Shown here: positions 43,340 through 50,948 of the stretch, piece after piece | Position numbering within the stretch: position 1 is the stretch's first letter | How the letters are laid out: each line of letters starts with the position of its first letter | NCBI RefSeq assembly: GCF_022664435.1 | Contig: NZ_JAKREU010000012.1 | Span: 1 to 64,000, forward strand | Length of the DNA: 64,000 nt | Direction: 5' to 3' | Source: Sphingomonas panni | GTDB taxonomy: Bacteria; Pseudomonadota; Alphaproteobacteria; Sphingomonadales; Sphingomonadaceae | Notes under the pieces: model-generated | Told to the model about the DNA's origin: nothing | What the model saw: the letters and a program-made list of their open reading frames with translations, nothing else | Databases searched by the model: none | Position numbers and translations under genes: made by a program

Positions 43340-44193
43340 GCACGCCGGATCGGCGCCATGTCCGACACCTTCTGGACCACGCCAGCACGCCGGATCGTGG
43401 TGCGCCGCATGAGGTCGGAGCCGCTTTGCAGCAGCTCGAAATCCACATGGTTCAATTCAGCATCGTTGCCTTTGAAGCAGCGGTGGAACGCCAACAGCAG
43501 CTCCACCGCTTCGATCGGCTGAGCTGAAGCAGCGGGGGCGGCGCTGGACGGCACGATGCTTGGAAACAGGTAGGTGCAGGCCGGCGGAACGCGAAATGGG
43601 CCAATGTCGGTGAGCCGTGCTCCATCGTCACCGGCGACCTTGGGACATGGGCGGCCGATCGTGCCGCACACCATGTCCCAGACGATCAGGCCATCAACAC
43701 GCTGGTTGCGGGAGATCATCTCAACGCTCAAGCGCGTGTGGATCCCCGACCAAGCATTGCGACGTGGATCGGCGCCGAGGTTGGTGCAGATGCTCCAAAT
43801 CACAAACTCGTCGGCATCGGCCGGCCGCTCGAATATGTTGGTGTTGTTGCCGTCTAAGCAACCCTTGAGGTCGATGACGGCAGTGCGACCTGATGGAAGC
43901 CGGACCCGATAGTCGTTGCGGCTGGAATCGTCGGTGAGATCCCACCCGGCGATAAAGCCTTCGTCCTCCATGTGGTTGAGGACGTGCTGGACGAACTCGC
44001 GCTTGGTGCGCATCGTCGCGGAGAATTGCCCTCTCACCCGCTCGACGGCACCACGGAACAGGCCCGAATTGTAGAAGTCACGTTCGTCCAGGCCATGATC
44101 ACCGAGCCGGTGCGCCTCGGTTTTCAGAACCTCGGCGAACCGCTCGATTTGCGCGCGCAGATCGCTGTTCTGCTCGCACGGTATGACGCTCAT
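43336..44193 (-). CDS. PD-(D/E)XK-like restriction endonuclease
   Basis: The 285-residue protein starts MSVIPCEQNSDLRAQIERFA and its ATG overlaps the methyltransferase stop (ATGA). The middle carries NDYRVRLPSGRTAVIDLKGC, where Asp and the D-LK triplet fit a PD-(D/E)XK nuclease core, followed by ERPADADEFVIWSICTNLGA and QRVDGLIVWDMVCG. No other family signal is seen. Tight coupling to a C5-methyltransferase makes a type II restriction enzyme the best inference. Specificity cannot be read from the sequence. Confidence 0.7.
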   Translation of the reverse strand: MSVIPCEQNSDLRAQIERFAEVLKTEAHRLGDHGLDERDFYNSGLFRGAVERVRGQFSATMRTKREFVQHVLNHMEDEGFIAGWDLTDDSSRNDYRVRLPSGRTAVIDLKGCLDGNNTNIFERPADADEFVIWSICTNLGADPRRNAWSGIHTRLSVEMISRNQRVDGLIVWDMVCGTIGRPCPKVAGDDGARLTDIGPFRVPPACTYLFPSIVPSSAAPAASAQPIEAVELLLAFHRCFKGNDAELNHVDFELLQSGSDLMRRTTIRRAGVVQKVSDMAPIRRA

Positions 44194-45335
44194 GCAGCAG
44201 CCCGTTCGGCAGCCTCCGCCATGCCCAACAGGGGCTCTAGGATATGGTGGGCGAGGTGCCGAACAACCGGCACCGCCACCCCGTCGCCGGTCAGGTGGTA
44301 TGCTTCATTGTAGTTGCGCGGCAGCTTGTAGTCATCGTCTAGACCCATGAGACGCGCTGTCTCGCGCGCGGAGATCAGTCGCGACCGCACTTTCGCGCCA
44401 TCAATGACGACGATCACTTGGCGGCTGGAGCCGCCGGCGGGCGTGCGTAGGCAGCCAGATACGTCGTCGAAACGAACTTCGGCGCGTTGCACCTTTTTGC
44501 CTCCCTCAACTCGCGTGCGCTTGTAGACGCCTCCGACCATGCGGCGCCCTGCCCGCTTGGCGGCGTTCACCTTGGCGAGGTTGATGGGCGACATCATGCC
44601 GAGGAGCTGCTGCGTTTCCGCAGACGTGTGCCAAGACACGCTCGACGGGTTCTCCTCGATCATGCTGGCGAACGTCGTGTTGCGTCGGTTGGGCGTCGGC
44701 ATGTTCCACCACAACATGCCCTGTCGCAGCTCGGCCGGCAGCCGCTCGACTGCGCTTTGCAGGCCCCGCGTATGGAACGGCTCAATCGGCCCAGGCGCGA
44801 GTAGCGTCGAGTCGACTGTCACGTCGGCATGGACACCGATCACGAATAGACGAGGACGGGAGTGCGGAAGGAAGAGATCCGCGTTGATGACCAAGGCGCC
44901 GCAGCGGTAGCCCGCGTCCGCGAAGGTCTGGCAGATCGCCTCGAAATCCTTGCCCTCATGCGAGGTCAGTGTGCCGCAGACGTTCTCGAGCGCAATCAGC
45001 TTGGGTGCCCTTCCGTCCGCGATGAGGCCACGGATCACGTCCCAGAACGGGTAGAAGGTGCCCGAGCGCTCTCCGCGCAGCCCCGCCCCGCCCCCCGCCA
45101 GTGACAGGTCTTGGCAGGGGAATGAACCCCATACGAGATCGGCCACGCCGGGCAGCTTGGCGGCGGTGATTTGCTTCACGTCACCGACCGTCAGCTCGCC
45201 GCCCATGCCCCAATTTGCTTGGTAGGTGAGCCCCTTCTTATGGTCGAAGTCGTTGGCGAACAGGCAGGTCCAACCCGCCCCCAGGCCAGCGCGCGCCATG
45301 CCTCCGCCAGCGAAGAACTCGTAGAACTTAGCCAT
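44190..45335 (-). CDS. DNA (cytosine-5) methyltransferase
   Basis: The 381-residue enzyme has motif I (FYEFFAGGGMARAGLGAG), motif IV with catalytic Cys (VWGSFPCQDLSLAGGGAG), motif VI (KLIALENVCGTL), motif VIII (HSRPRLFVIGV) and motifs IX-X (RETARLMGLDDDYKLP, YHLTGDGVAVPVVRHLA). A target-recognition region lies between about 200 and 300. It methylates C5 of cytosine in its target, protecting DNA from the companion endonuclease. Its start overlaps the end of the ribbon-helix-helix gene, and the endonuclease gene follows. Confidence 0.95.
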   Translation of the reverse strand: MAKFYEFFAGGGMARAGLGAGWTCLFANDFDHKKGLTYQANWGMGGELTVGDVKQITAAKLPGVADLVWGSFPCQDLSLAGGGAGLRGERSGTFYPFWDVIRGLIADGRAPKLIALENVCGTLTSHEGKDFEAICQTFADAGYRCGALVINADLFLPHSRPRLFVIGVHADVTVDSTLLAPGPIEPFHTRGLQSAVERLPAELRQGMLWWNMPTPNRRNTTFASMIEENPSSVSWHTSAETQQLLGMMSPINLAKVNAAKRAGRRMVGGVYKRTRVEGGKKVQRAEVRFDDVSGCLRTPAGGSSRQVIVVIDGAKVRSRLISARETARLMGLDDDYKLPRNYNEAYHLTGDGVAVPVVRHLAHHILEPLLGMAEAAERAAA

Positions 45336-45543
45336 TAGCGACCCGCCCTTCCCCGTGGCGATCGTTGGCGCTCGTCTCGCGCGCCAGCTTCTCCGCGACG
45401 GCTTCGGTGATCCAGGTGTTGCGCGAGACGTTGCCGAGGCGATCGGCGCGCGCCGCGTCGATCAGAGCGAACGTCTCGGCCGATAGGCGGAGGTTGATGC
45501 GATCGAGATCGCGCACAGTGGCGGGCTTGGAAGACGTAGTCAT
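45328..45543 (-). CDS. Ribbon-helix-helix controller of the R-M operon
   Basis: From ATG 45543 the frame gives 71 residues: MTTSSKPATVRDLDRINLRL, SAETFALIDAARADRLGNVS and RNTWITEAVAEKLARE, a clear MetJ/Arc-type strand-helix-helix pattern. It leads the operon with the methyltransferase and endonuclease, overlapping the former by 8 nt. Two TGGCGCCA palindromes lie at and just before its start. I infer an autorepressor that balances methylase and nuclease, as C-proteins do in other R-M systems. Confidence 0.75.
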   Translation of the reverse strand: MTTSSKPATVRDLDRINLRLSAETFALIDAARADRLGNVSRNTWITEAVAEKLARETSANDRHGEGRVANG

Positions 45544-45561
45544 GGCGCCATTGTGGCGCCA
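45543..45561 (-). promoter_or_regulatory. Tandem TGGCGCCA palindromes at the R-M operon start
   Basis: TGGCGCCA occurs at 45543-45550 and 45554-45561, each a perfect palindrome, start-to-start 11 bp (one helical turn). Ribbon-helix-helix dimers bind such short tandem sites cooperatively. The first copy overlaps the ATG of the controller gene, so binding could block transcription or translation start. Confidence 0.7.
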
Positions 45562-45670
45562 CATTTTGACCTTGTCCAGTATGTTCTACATGTGTTCCTA
45601 ATTTGCAAGGCCGATCGGGCTCGCGCCTATTCCCCTGCCGAGCTATATGTCACTGAAACGTGGAGCGTGC

Positions 45671-46423
45671 ATGGACGGTCGGAATCCAGACGAGATCAAC
45701 TTCCCTCCGTTTGAAACGGAGGATTTGCGTAAGAATCTCGCACGTTATCTTGATAGTGCCTTCACCGCCGAAGGAGCTGCCGCTGCGTCGAAAGTCGGCA
45801 ACTTCAAGTGGGGCGTATACGCCTTCTTCGATTATGACGGGGAACCGATCTACGTCGGGCAAACTAACGAGCAGCTTCGCACTCGCATCCGGCGCCATCT
45901 GACCAATCAACGCACCGATGCCGTTGCTATGTCTGTGCTTGACCCTTTCGAGGTGTACGAGATCGAGGTTTGGCCGCTTCCGGCCCTACAAGAGGTGTCG
46001 AAGCCGAGAAGCAAGACGGACGCGCGTTGGGCGGCATGGGAGTCGGCCGTCGATCAACTCAATGCACTGGAGCGTAAGGTTTACGATCAGGCGATCGAAA
46101 AGAGCCGATTCAAAGCTATCCTGAACGAGAAAGACCCACCGCTGGCGAAGGTCGAGATCGAGGCACCGCCATCGTTCAGGGGACGCATCGTTTCTGATGA
46201 GGTGTTCGCGATCCGCTCGCACCCTGATTTTAGGATTGCCCGACGTGCGCTCATCATCGCCAGACTTGCCCAGGTCATCGCCGAGCGAAAGGTTCAAGGT
46301 GGATTGCGGCGGGTCATGCTGATCCAGGCAAAGCGCCTGCAATGGCTTGCCGATCGACGATATCAGGCCCTGGGGGGCGCAGAATCCGTGGAGCGGGAAG
46401 ATGGCGCCGACACCGACGAGTAG
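45671..46423 (+). CDS. GIY-YIG nuclease-family protein
   Basis: ATG 45671, with GGAG eight bases upstream, opens 250 residues (ATG 45647 is in frame but poorly placed). NFKWGVYAFFDYDGEPIYVG is a GIY-YIG motif variant (GVY...YVG), followed by QTNEQLRTRIRRHLTNQR with the conserved Arg of the active site. The C-terminal half is helical (DFRIARRALIIARLAQVIAE). Several GIY-YIG proteins are type II restriction enzymes or defence nucleases. It is divergent from the R-M controller and convergent with the Z1 gene. Confidence 0.8.
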   Translation: MDGRNPDEINFPPFETEDLRKNLARYLDSAFTAEGAAAASKVGNFKWGVYAFFDYDGEPIYVGQTNEQLRTRIRRHLTNQRTDAVAMSVLDPFEVYEIEVWPLPALQEVSKPRSKTDARWAAWESAVDQLNALERKVYDQAIEKSRFKAILNEKDPPLAKVEIEAPPSFRGRIVSDEVFAIRSHPDFRIARRALIIARLAQVIAERKVQGGLRRVMLIQAKRLQWLADRRYQALGGAESVEREDGADTDE

Positions 46424-46467
46424 CTCATCGCGGGTGCCTGCGTGTCGGCGCTCCCCCTCGCCTGCTT

Positions 46468-48606
46468 CTAAGCCGCAACCTTTGTTGCGAAGATGCAGGG
46501 CTCCACATCGGCAGGGGCTGCCAGGATAGGCCACCAGAACTTATGGCCGCTCCAGCCCTGCTCCTTAGTGCCTTCCTGTTGTAGCAGCACCAGCGCCGGT
46601 TTCGAGCGTCCAGGGTCCATCACGGTTGATCGAAGCGCGGTGCCCAAGATCGAGCGGCCGGACTTGTCACCGGAACCCCCTTTGGTCAGCCGACGCCCTG
46701 TTTCTGCTAGCACGACCAGGTTGCCGTCGCCGCCGTCGCGAACGTCGGAATAATAGTCGATCAGGCCGCGCATGGCGTCCCACTCGAACTCCGTGTCGTC
46801 AAACTCCATCGTCTCCTCGATGGCGTCGATAATCTCGATCGCGCGGGCGCGGTCCAGCTCGGCGAAACCGGCGGCGTTGATCCATCGAGGATCAATTAGC
46901 GCATCGATCTTGGCCTGGGCCGCGGCCATTGCCCGACCGCGGATCGTCTGGAACCCAGTGGGCAAAACCATGCCGTTCGGTCGGACCGGCACCACCGAGC
47001 TGAGCATCACCTTATTGGGCGCGCACGGGCGCACCCGCTGCAAGGGGTCGGTCTGAATGAACACGACGCCGCGGTCGTGGGCGCCCGTCTCGAAAGCTTC
47101 CCGTAGCGCGTTCTCAAAGCCGTTGATCGTGAACAGCCGATCATACACCCCTTGCGACGTGTAGAACCTCGTCACCGCCAGATCGGGCCGTGACCGGTTG
47201 CCATACATGCGTGAGTGCTGAAGCACGGTATCAGCCTGCATCGTTCGGGGGTTTCGGCCGTAGTAGAAGGCGATCAGGTTCGGGATGGTGATGCCTCGGT
47301 CGAGGATATTGCCGCCGACATAGATATTAAACGGCGTGCGCAGCTTCAGCTCGGCTTGCGTGTCAAGCAGCGCCATCACATCCTTGTCGGAGTTCACCGT
47401 CTCCCGCACCACGTCATCGCTTTGCAGCGCATCAATAAAAAGTTCGAACGCCTCTTGGCGCGAGGGCATACGACCCTTGTCGGCGCTGACCGACGTATCG
47501 AGGTCATCATAAGCCGCATCGAACAGTGGCCGCAGCGTCTCCGGATCGTTTTCCGCGTGATCCAAGATCGCTTCGCTAATCCATTCGATCACCTGATCCT
47601 GCCAAGCGTGCGCCGCCTTCTGCGTATCGTTGTGGATTATCATCGCGTACTTGCGCTTGCGCTCGCCGGCCTCGTGCTGCTGCCAGCGCCGCACGCACGC
47701 GGCCAGGACGAAAGTGATGATGGCGCGCCGAAGACCGACGGTGTTGGGACTGTCCAACACCGAGTTCGGATGAATGCGTCGCTTGTCGGGGCGGCGAAGC
47801 GCATCCTGCTCCAAGTCGCTGACCGTTACGATGAGGTGGTGACGCGGATCGTCGGTATCGTGGCCACCAAAATAATCGTCGCCTCCGACGTAACCGCCGT
47901 GGATCGGCAGCAGTTCGGTAAACGCCGGCTTTTTGGGTTTGAACACGAAGTTGCCGCCGGCGTTGGCTGCCTCATAGCCCTCCGGCTGGAGGTAGAGCGA
48001 GTAAGGCGTCGCGGTCACCTGGAGGAAGGCAATGCCCTCAACCATGCGGCGCAGATCGTCCATTTTCTCAGCGATGGCGCCCTGCTCGATAGCTTGCTGC
48101 CCGCGCTTGCGCACGAACCGGACGCTGGCGAGGTCCGCTTCATCATCGATCAGCAGCACCTTGCGCTTTTGCAGATCGGCATGGGCCTCCATAAATTCGA
48201 TTAGGCGGTCAAGATTCTGCGCCTGCTTCTTCGCCACAATGACGATTTTGCGCTTCAGCTCGCTGCGCGTCAGCTTACCAGGCAACTTCATGATATCGAG
48301 AACGATCATCTCGTCCTCGTCTATGAAATCGGCAAAATCGGCGCTAAGGCGGGCAACGGTCTGCGCTGACAAGGTCTTGGTGCCCTTGGTCAGCACCAAC
48401 GCGATATCGAAATCCCGATCGAACGCACGCGCAATCGCCCCCACGAACCCGCGCGTTTTGCCCGACTGGATTTTGCCCAGGAGCATCCCCGGCCGATCAC
48501 CGGTCGTATCGACATCCTCGAGCTGGTTGACGACGCGCTCGATGCACGCGGCCAGCTCGTCGCTATCGCCGCGGGTCTGCCTCAACCGAGCATAGAACCC
48601 CGTCAT
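46468..48606 (-). CDS. Z1-domain superfamily-2-like ATPase
   Basis: ATG 48606 is preceded by GGAGGAACA, so I prefer it to 48630; the product has 712 residues. Walker A is MLLGKIQSGKTRGFVGAIAR near 45, Walker B KVLLIDDEADLASVRF, and LQVTATPYSLYLQPEG follows as helicase motif III. The Z1 domain begins near residue 390 (NIYVGGNILDRGITIPNLIA, FYYGRNPRTMQADTVLQHSR). Z1 proteins occur in DNA-modification and defence clusters with methylases and nucleases; the activity is expected to be ATP-driven DNA translocation. Confidence 0.9.
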   Translation of the reverse strand: MTGFYARLRQTRGDSDELAACIERVVNQLEDVDTTGDRPGMLLGKIQSGKTRGFVGAIARAFDRDFDIALVLTKGTKTLSAQTVARLSADFADFIDEDEMIVLDIMKLPGKLTRSELKRKIVIVAKKQAQNLDRLIEFMEAHADLQKRKVLLIDDEADLASVRFVRKRGQQAIEQGAIAEKMDDLRRMVEGIAFLQVTATPYSLYLQPEGYEAANAGGNFVFKPKKPAFTELLPIHGGYVGGDDYFGGHDTDDPRHHLIVTVSDLEQDALRRPDKRRIHPNSVLDSPNTVGLRRAIITFVLAACVRRWQQHEAGERKRKYAMIIHNDTQKAAHAWQDQVIEWISEAILDHAENDPETLRPLFDAAYDDLDTSVSADKGRMPSRQEAFELFIDALQSDDVVRETVNSDKDVMALLDTQAELKLRTPFNIYVGGNILDRGITIPNLIAFYYGRNPRTMQADTVLQHSRMYGNRSRPDLAVTRFYTSQGVYDRLFTINGFENALREAFETGAHDRGVVFIQTDPLQRVRPCAPNKVMLSSVVPVRPNGMVLPTGFQTIRGRAMAAAQAKIDALIDPRWINAAGFAELDRARAIEIIDAIEETMEFDDTEFEWDAMRGLIDYYSDVRDGGDGNLVVLAETGRRLTKGGSGDKSGRSILGTALRSTVMDPGRSKPALVLLQQEGTKEQGWSGHKFWWPILAAPADVEPCIFATKVAA

Positions 48607-48671
48607 TGTTCCTCCCCCTTCGCTGTTCATGAGTTGCGCTGGCTCGTAATATAGGCGCCCCGCAACGTACC

Positions 48672-49088
48672 TTACAGCATCAGCTTCTCCGCCTCCGCAA
48701 TCACAGGTTCTGGGTCGCCGAAGCGGTATTCTGCTAGGTCTTCGCAGTCGGTCTCGCTGAGCGGCATCTTACTATATTCGCCTTTTGCCCAACTCGCGGT
48801 CCTAGTGTGGCGCTCGCCGAGCCGGACCATTTCATCGTGGGGAGCGACATACCAATTGCCGCGATCAGGAAAGGCGATCCAGATATTGCGGCGAAGGTAT
48901 TTCTGATTGATCGTCCAGCGACCCTTGAGCTGAACAAGCCGCGTGTCGCCCGTGGCCTCGTTGTGCAGGATCAGGTCGATGCCGTTGTCATAGACAGGCA
49001 GATAGGCGTTATAACCTTGGTTCAGGGCGACCGTGACGAGTGCGTTACGGTTGACGACCTCGATGGCGTCGCTGGTCAGCTTGTTCAT
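48672..49088 (-). CDS. Small PD-(D/E)XK-like protein in the R-M island
   Basis: ATG 49088, with GAGGGGTG directly upstream, gives 138 residues starting MNKLTSDAIEVVNRNALVTV. GIDLILHNEATGDTRLVQLK then GRWTINQKYLRRNIWIAFPD has the D...(13 residues)...QLK spacing of PD-(D/E)XK nucleases. WYVAPHDEMVRLGERHTRTA follows. It lies 66 nt upstream of the Z1 gene on the same strand and probably belongs to the same operon. A nuclease or nucleic-acid-binding role is inferred. Confidence 0.65.
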   Translation of the reverse strand: MNKLTSDAIEVVNRNALVTVALNQGYNAYLPVYDNGIDLILHNEATGDTRLVQLKGRWTINQKYLRRNIWIAFPDRGNWYVAPHDEMVRLGERHTRTASWAKGEYSKMPLSETDCEDLAEYRFGDPEPVIAEAEKLML

Positions 49089-49118
49089 CTTCACCCCTCG
49101 CATCCAAAGGACCGATCG

Positions 49119-49328
49119 ATGGATTACCAGATCATCCGCTTCAACAACGGACACCGCCGGGATGGTAGTGAGACTTGGAAAGGTCATCCCCTGACCGCCG
49201 TCCAGGATCACGCCCGCGAGATCATTGACATGGGTTTGGCGGAGCGCGTCGAGGTTCGTGACGAGAGCGACACGCTGGTGTTCCAATGGCCTCGCACCGT
49301 GAAGGTGGCCTCACAATCGCCGGCATAA
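49119..49328 (+). CDS. Hypothetical small protein divergent from the R-M island
   Basis: ATG 49119 opens 69 residues: MDYQIIRFNNGHRRDGSETW, KGHPLTAVQDHAREIIDMGL, AERVEVRDESDTLVFQWPRT. The mix of strand and helix looks like a real small domain. Only 30 bp separate it from the divergent nuclease-like gene. I do not recognise it. Confidence 0.5.
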   Translation: MDYQIIRFNNGHRRDGSETWKGHPLTAVQDHAREIIDMGLAERVEVRDESDTLVFQWPRTVKVASQSPA

Positions 49329-49351
49329 TCGGACGCGCGGGTGGCTAGGCA

Positions 49352-49933
49352 TCACCCTTCGGTGCTGGACGCGGCCTCCCGTTCGCTCGCCGGGAATTGC
49401 CGGTAGAAGGTAGAGAGGCCGACGCCCAGCAGCTTCGCGACCCGCGCCGGTTTCTCGCCCACGGCGAGCAGTTTGCGGGCCGTGTCGATCCTGTCGGGTG
49501 TCATCACCAGCTTGCGCCCTCCCCCCGTGCTGCCCTTCTCGCGCGCCGCCGCCAGCCCGGCGATCGTCCGCTCCTTTACCAGCTCGCGTTCCATCTCCGC
49601 GACCGATGCGAGGATGTGGAACAGGAGCCGGCCCGATGCCGTCGACGTGTCGAACCCATCCGTCAGCGATCGAAAGTCGATCCCCCGCTCAGACAGGTCC
49701 GCAGCCAGCGCGATCAGACCCTGGATCGAGCGGCCGAGCCGATCGAGTTTCCAGATTACCAGCGTGTCGCCGGCGCGTGCGAAGCCCAGCGCCTCGACCA
49801 GCCCCGGCCGGTTGATCTTCGCACCGCTCGCCTTGTCGGTGAACACCTTCTCGCACCCGGCCTTTGCCAGTGCATCGAGTTGCAACGTCAAATCCTGATC
49901 GGCCGTCGAGACACGCGCATAGCCGATCAGCAT
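49352..49933 (-). CDS. Serine resolvase (TnpR type)
   Basis: The 193-residue protein has MLIGYARVSTADQDLTLQLD with the nucleophilic Ser, LVIWKLDRLGRSIQGLIALA with active-site arginines, the E-helix (ILASVAEMERELVKERTIAG) and an HTH (KPARVAKLLGVGLSTFYRQF). It resolves cointegrates at a res site expected upstream of the gene. The Tn552/Tn5053-like transposon begins 92 bp upstream of its start, that is inside or at the edge of that res site. No own transposase is adjacent. Confidence 0.92.
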   Translation of the reverse strand: MLIGYARVSTADQDLTLQLDALAKAGCEKVFTDKASGAKINRPGLVEALGFARAGDTLVIWKLDRLGRSIQGLIALAADLSERGIDFRSLTDGFDTSTASGRLLFHILASVAEMERELVKERTIAGLAAAREKGSTGGGRKLVMTPDRIDTARKLLAVGEKPARVAKLLGVGLSTFYRQFPASEREAASSTEG

Positions 49934-50024
49934 CTTTCCCGTTTCCCCGTCAAAATCGGCAGTTTCGGGAATTGTAAATCGGGAACAGGTTTTGGGAAAG
50001 CGGAACCCGCAGGCGTCCGTCAGC
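49934..50024. promoter_or_regulatory. Probable res site remnant upstream of the resolvase gene
   Basis: The 91 bp between the resolvase start and the transposon end contain dyad-rich AT-containing sequence (TTTCGGGAATTGTAAATCGG, TTTTGGGAAAGCGG, and CTTTCCCGTTTCC on the other arm). Resolvase genes normally have their three-subsite res in this position. Only part may remain because the transposon inserted here. Confidence 0.5.
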
Positions 50025-50071
50025 TGTAAACGCTCGCGCTAAATGGCGGCGTTCTGATCGCGCTATTTGTC
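50025..50071 (+). repeat. Left 47-bp terminal inverted repeat
   Basis: It starts TGTAAACGCTCGCGC and ends GCTATTTGTC. It matches the reverse complement of 53051-53097 at 45 of 47 positions by my alignment. It overlaps the tniB stop codon. Confidence 0.9.
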
Positions 50072-50948
50072 AGTTGCCGGGTCCGATGACGAGGCAATCG
50101 CGCGCGGCCTGAACGATGTCAGCGGTGACCTCCTCGACGCGGTTGAGGGTCATGATCCGCCGCATCTGCGCGAACAGGCGCTCCATGAGCCGGAAGTTGC
50201 CGCGCGTGATGCGGATCACGGCTGCCTGCGCTTCGATCGCGTCGAGTTGGGCCGGGTCGAAGCTGATTCCGAAATCGCCGGCGTGGGTCGCGAGCAGCAG
50301 CCGCATTTCGGTCTCGGTAAGCGGTTTGAACTCGTGGACGAAGCCGATCCGCGAGTAGAGCTGGGCATAGCGGGCGAGGCGCTTCTCCAAGCCCGGCATA
50401 CCCATCAGGATCAGCCCGAAGCCGTGGCGATCGGCCATGTCGCGGAGATGTTCGAGCGACTTTATGGTCAGGCGGTCGGCCTCGTCGACGATGACGAGGG
50501 GGCAGGCGATGCGGGCGGCGTCATGGGTGATTTCGTCCTGCGAGCCGCCCGCGACCGTCAGCCGGGCATAGCCCAGCTTAATGAGGTTGAGGCCCAACAC
50601 CGCGTCGATCGTCTTGGGCGTGTTGCTGACCGACACGGTGTAGAAGACGGCGCGGCAGCGAGCGACCTTTTCGCCAAGGAGCGCGGCAATGGGACGGAGC
50701 GCGGCATATTCCCCCAGGTCGGGGAAGCTGGAAAACTCGCGCGCCGATAGCGTCTTTCCGACGCCCGGCCGGCCATGACACACGCCGATATAGCGGTAGT
50801 GCGCGCAGGCTTCGGCAAACTCGACGAACCGGGCATGTTCGCGGGTCGCCAGGAACGGCTGCTCGACCAGGAACTCAATCGTCAGCGGCGTAGAGCCGGA
50901 GCCCTCGGTAGGTGGTGGGCCGGGAAGCCGTATCCTCTTGGTCGCCAT
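50070..50948 (-). CDS. tniB: TniB-like AAA ATPase
   Basis: The 292-residue protein starts MATKRIRLPGPPPTEGSGST. Walker A is GVCHGRPGVGKTLSAREF near residue 70, Walker B CPLVIVDEADRLTIKS, and sensor LILMGMPGLEKRLARYAQLY follows. It is the TnsC/TniB/IstB-like target-selecting ATPase that activates the DDE transposase. It overlaps tniA by 74 nt, giving translational coupling. The stop lies inside the left terminal repeat, so the element is very compact. Confidence 0.88.
   Translation of the reverse strand: MATKRIRLPGPPPTEGSGSTPLTIEFLVEQPFLATREHARFVEFAEACAHYRYIGVCHGRPGVGKTLSAREFSSFPDLGEYAALRPIAALLGEKVARCRAVFYTVSVSNTPKTIDAVLGLNLIKLGYARLTVAGGSQDEITHDAARIACPLVIVDEADRLTIKSLEHLRDMADRHGFGLILMGMPGLEKRLARYAQLYSRIGFVHEFKPLTETEMRLLLATHAGDFGISFDPAQLDAIEAQAAVIRITRGNFRLMERLFAQMRRIMTLNRVEEVTADIVQAARDCLVIGPGN

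Noticed and set aside
47215..48204. A 329-codon plus frame opposite the Z1 gene
   Set aside because: Antisense of a conserved ATPase with clear Walker motifs.
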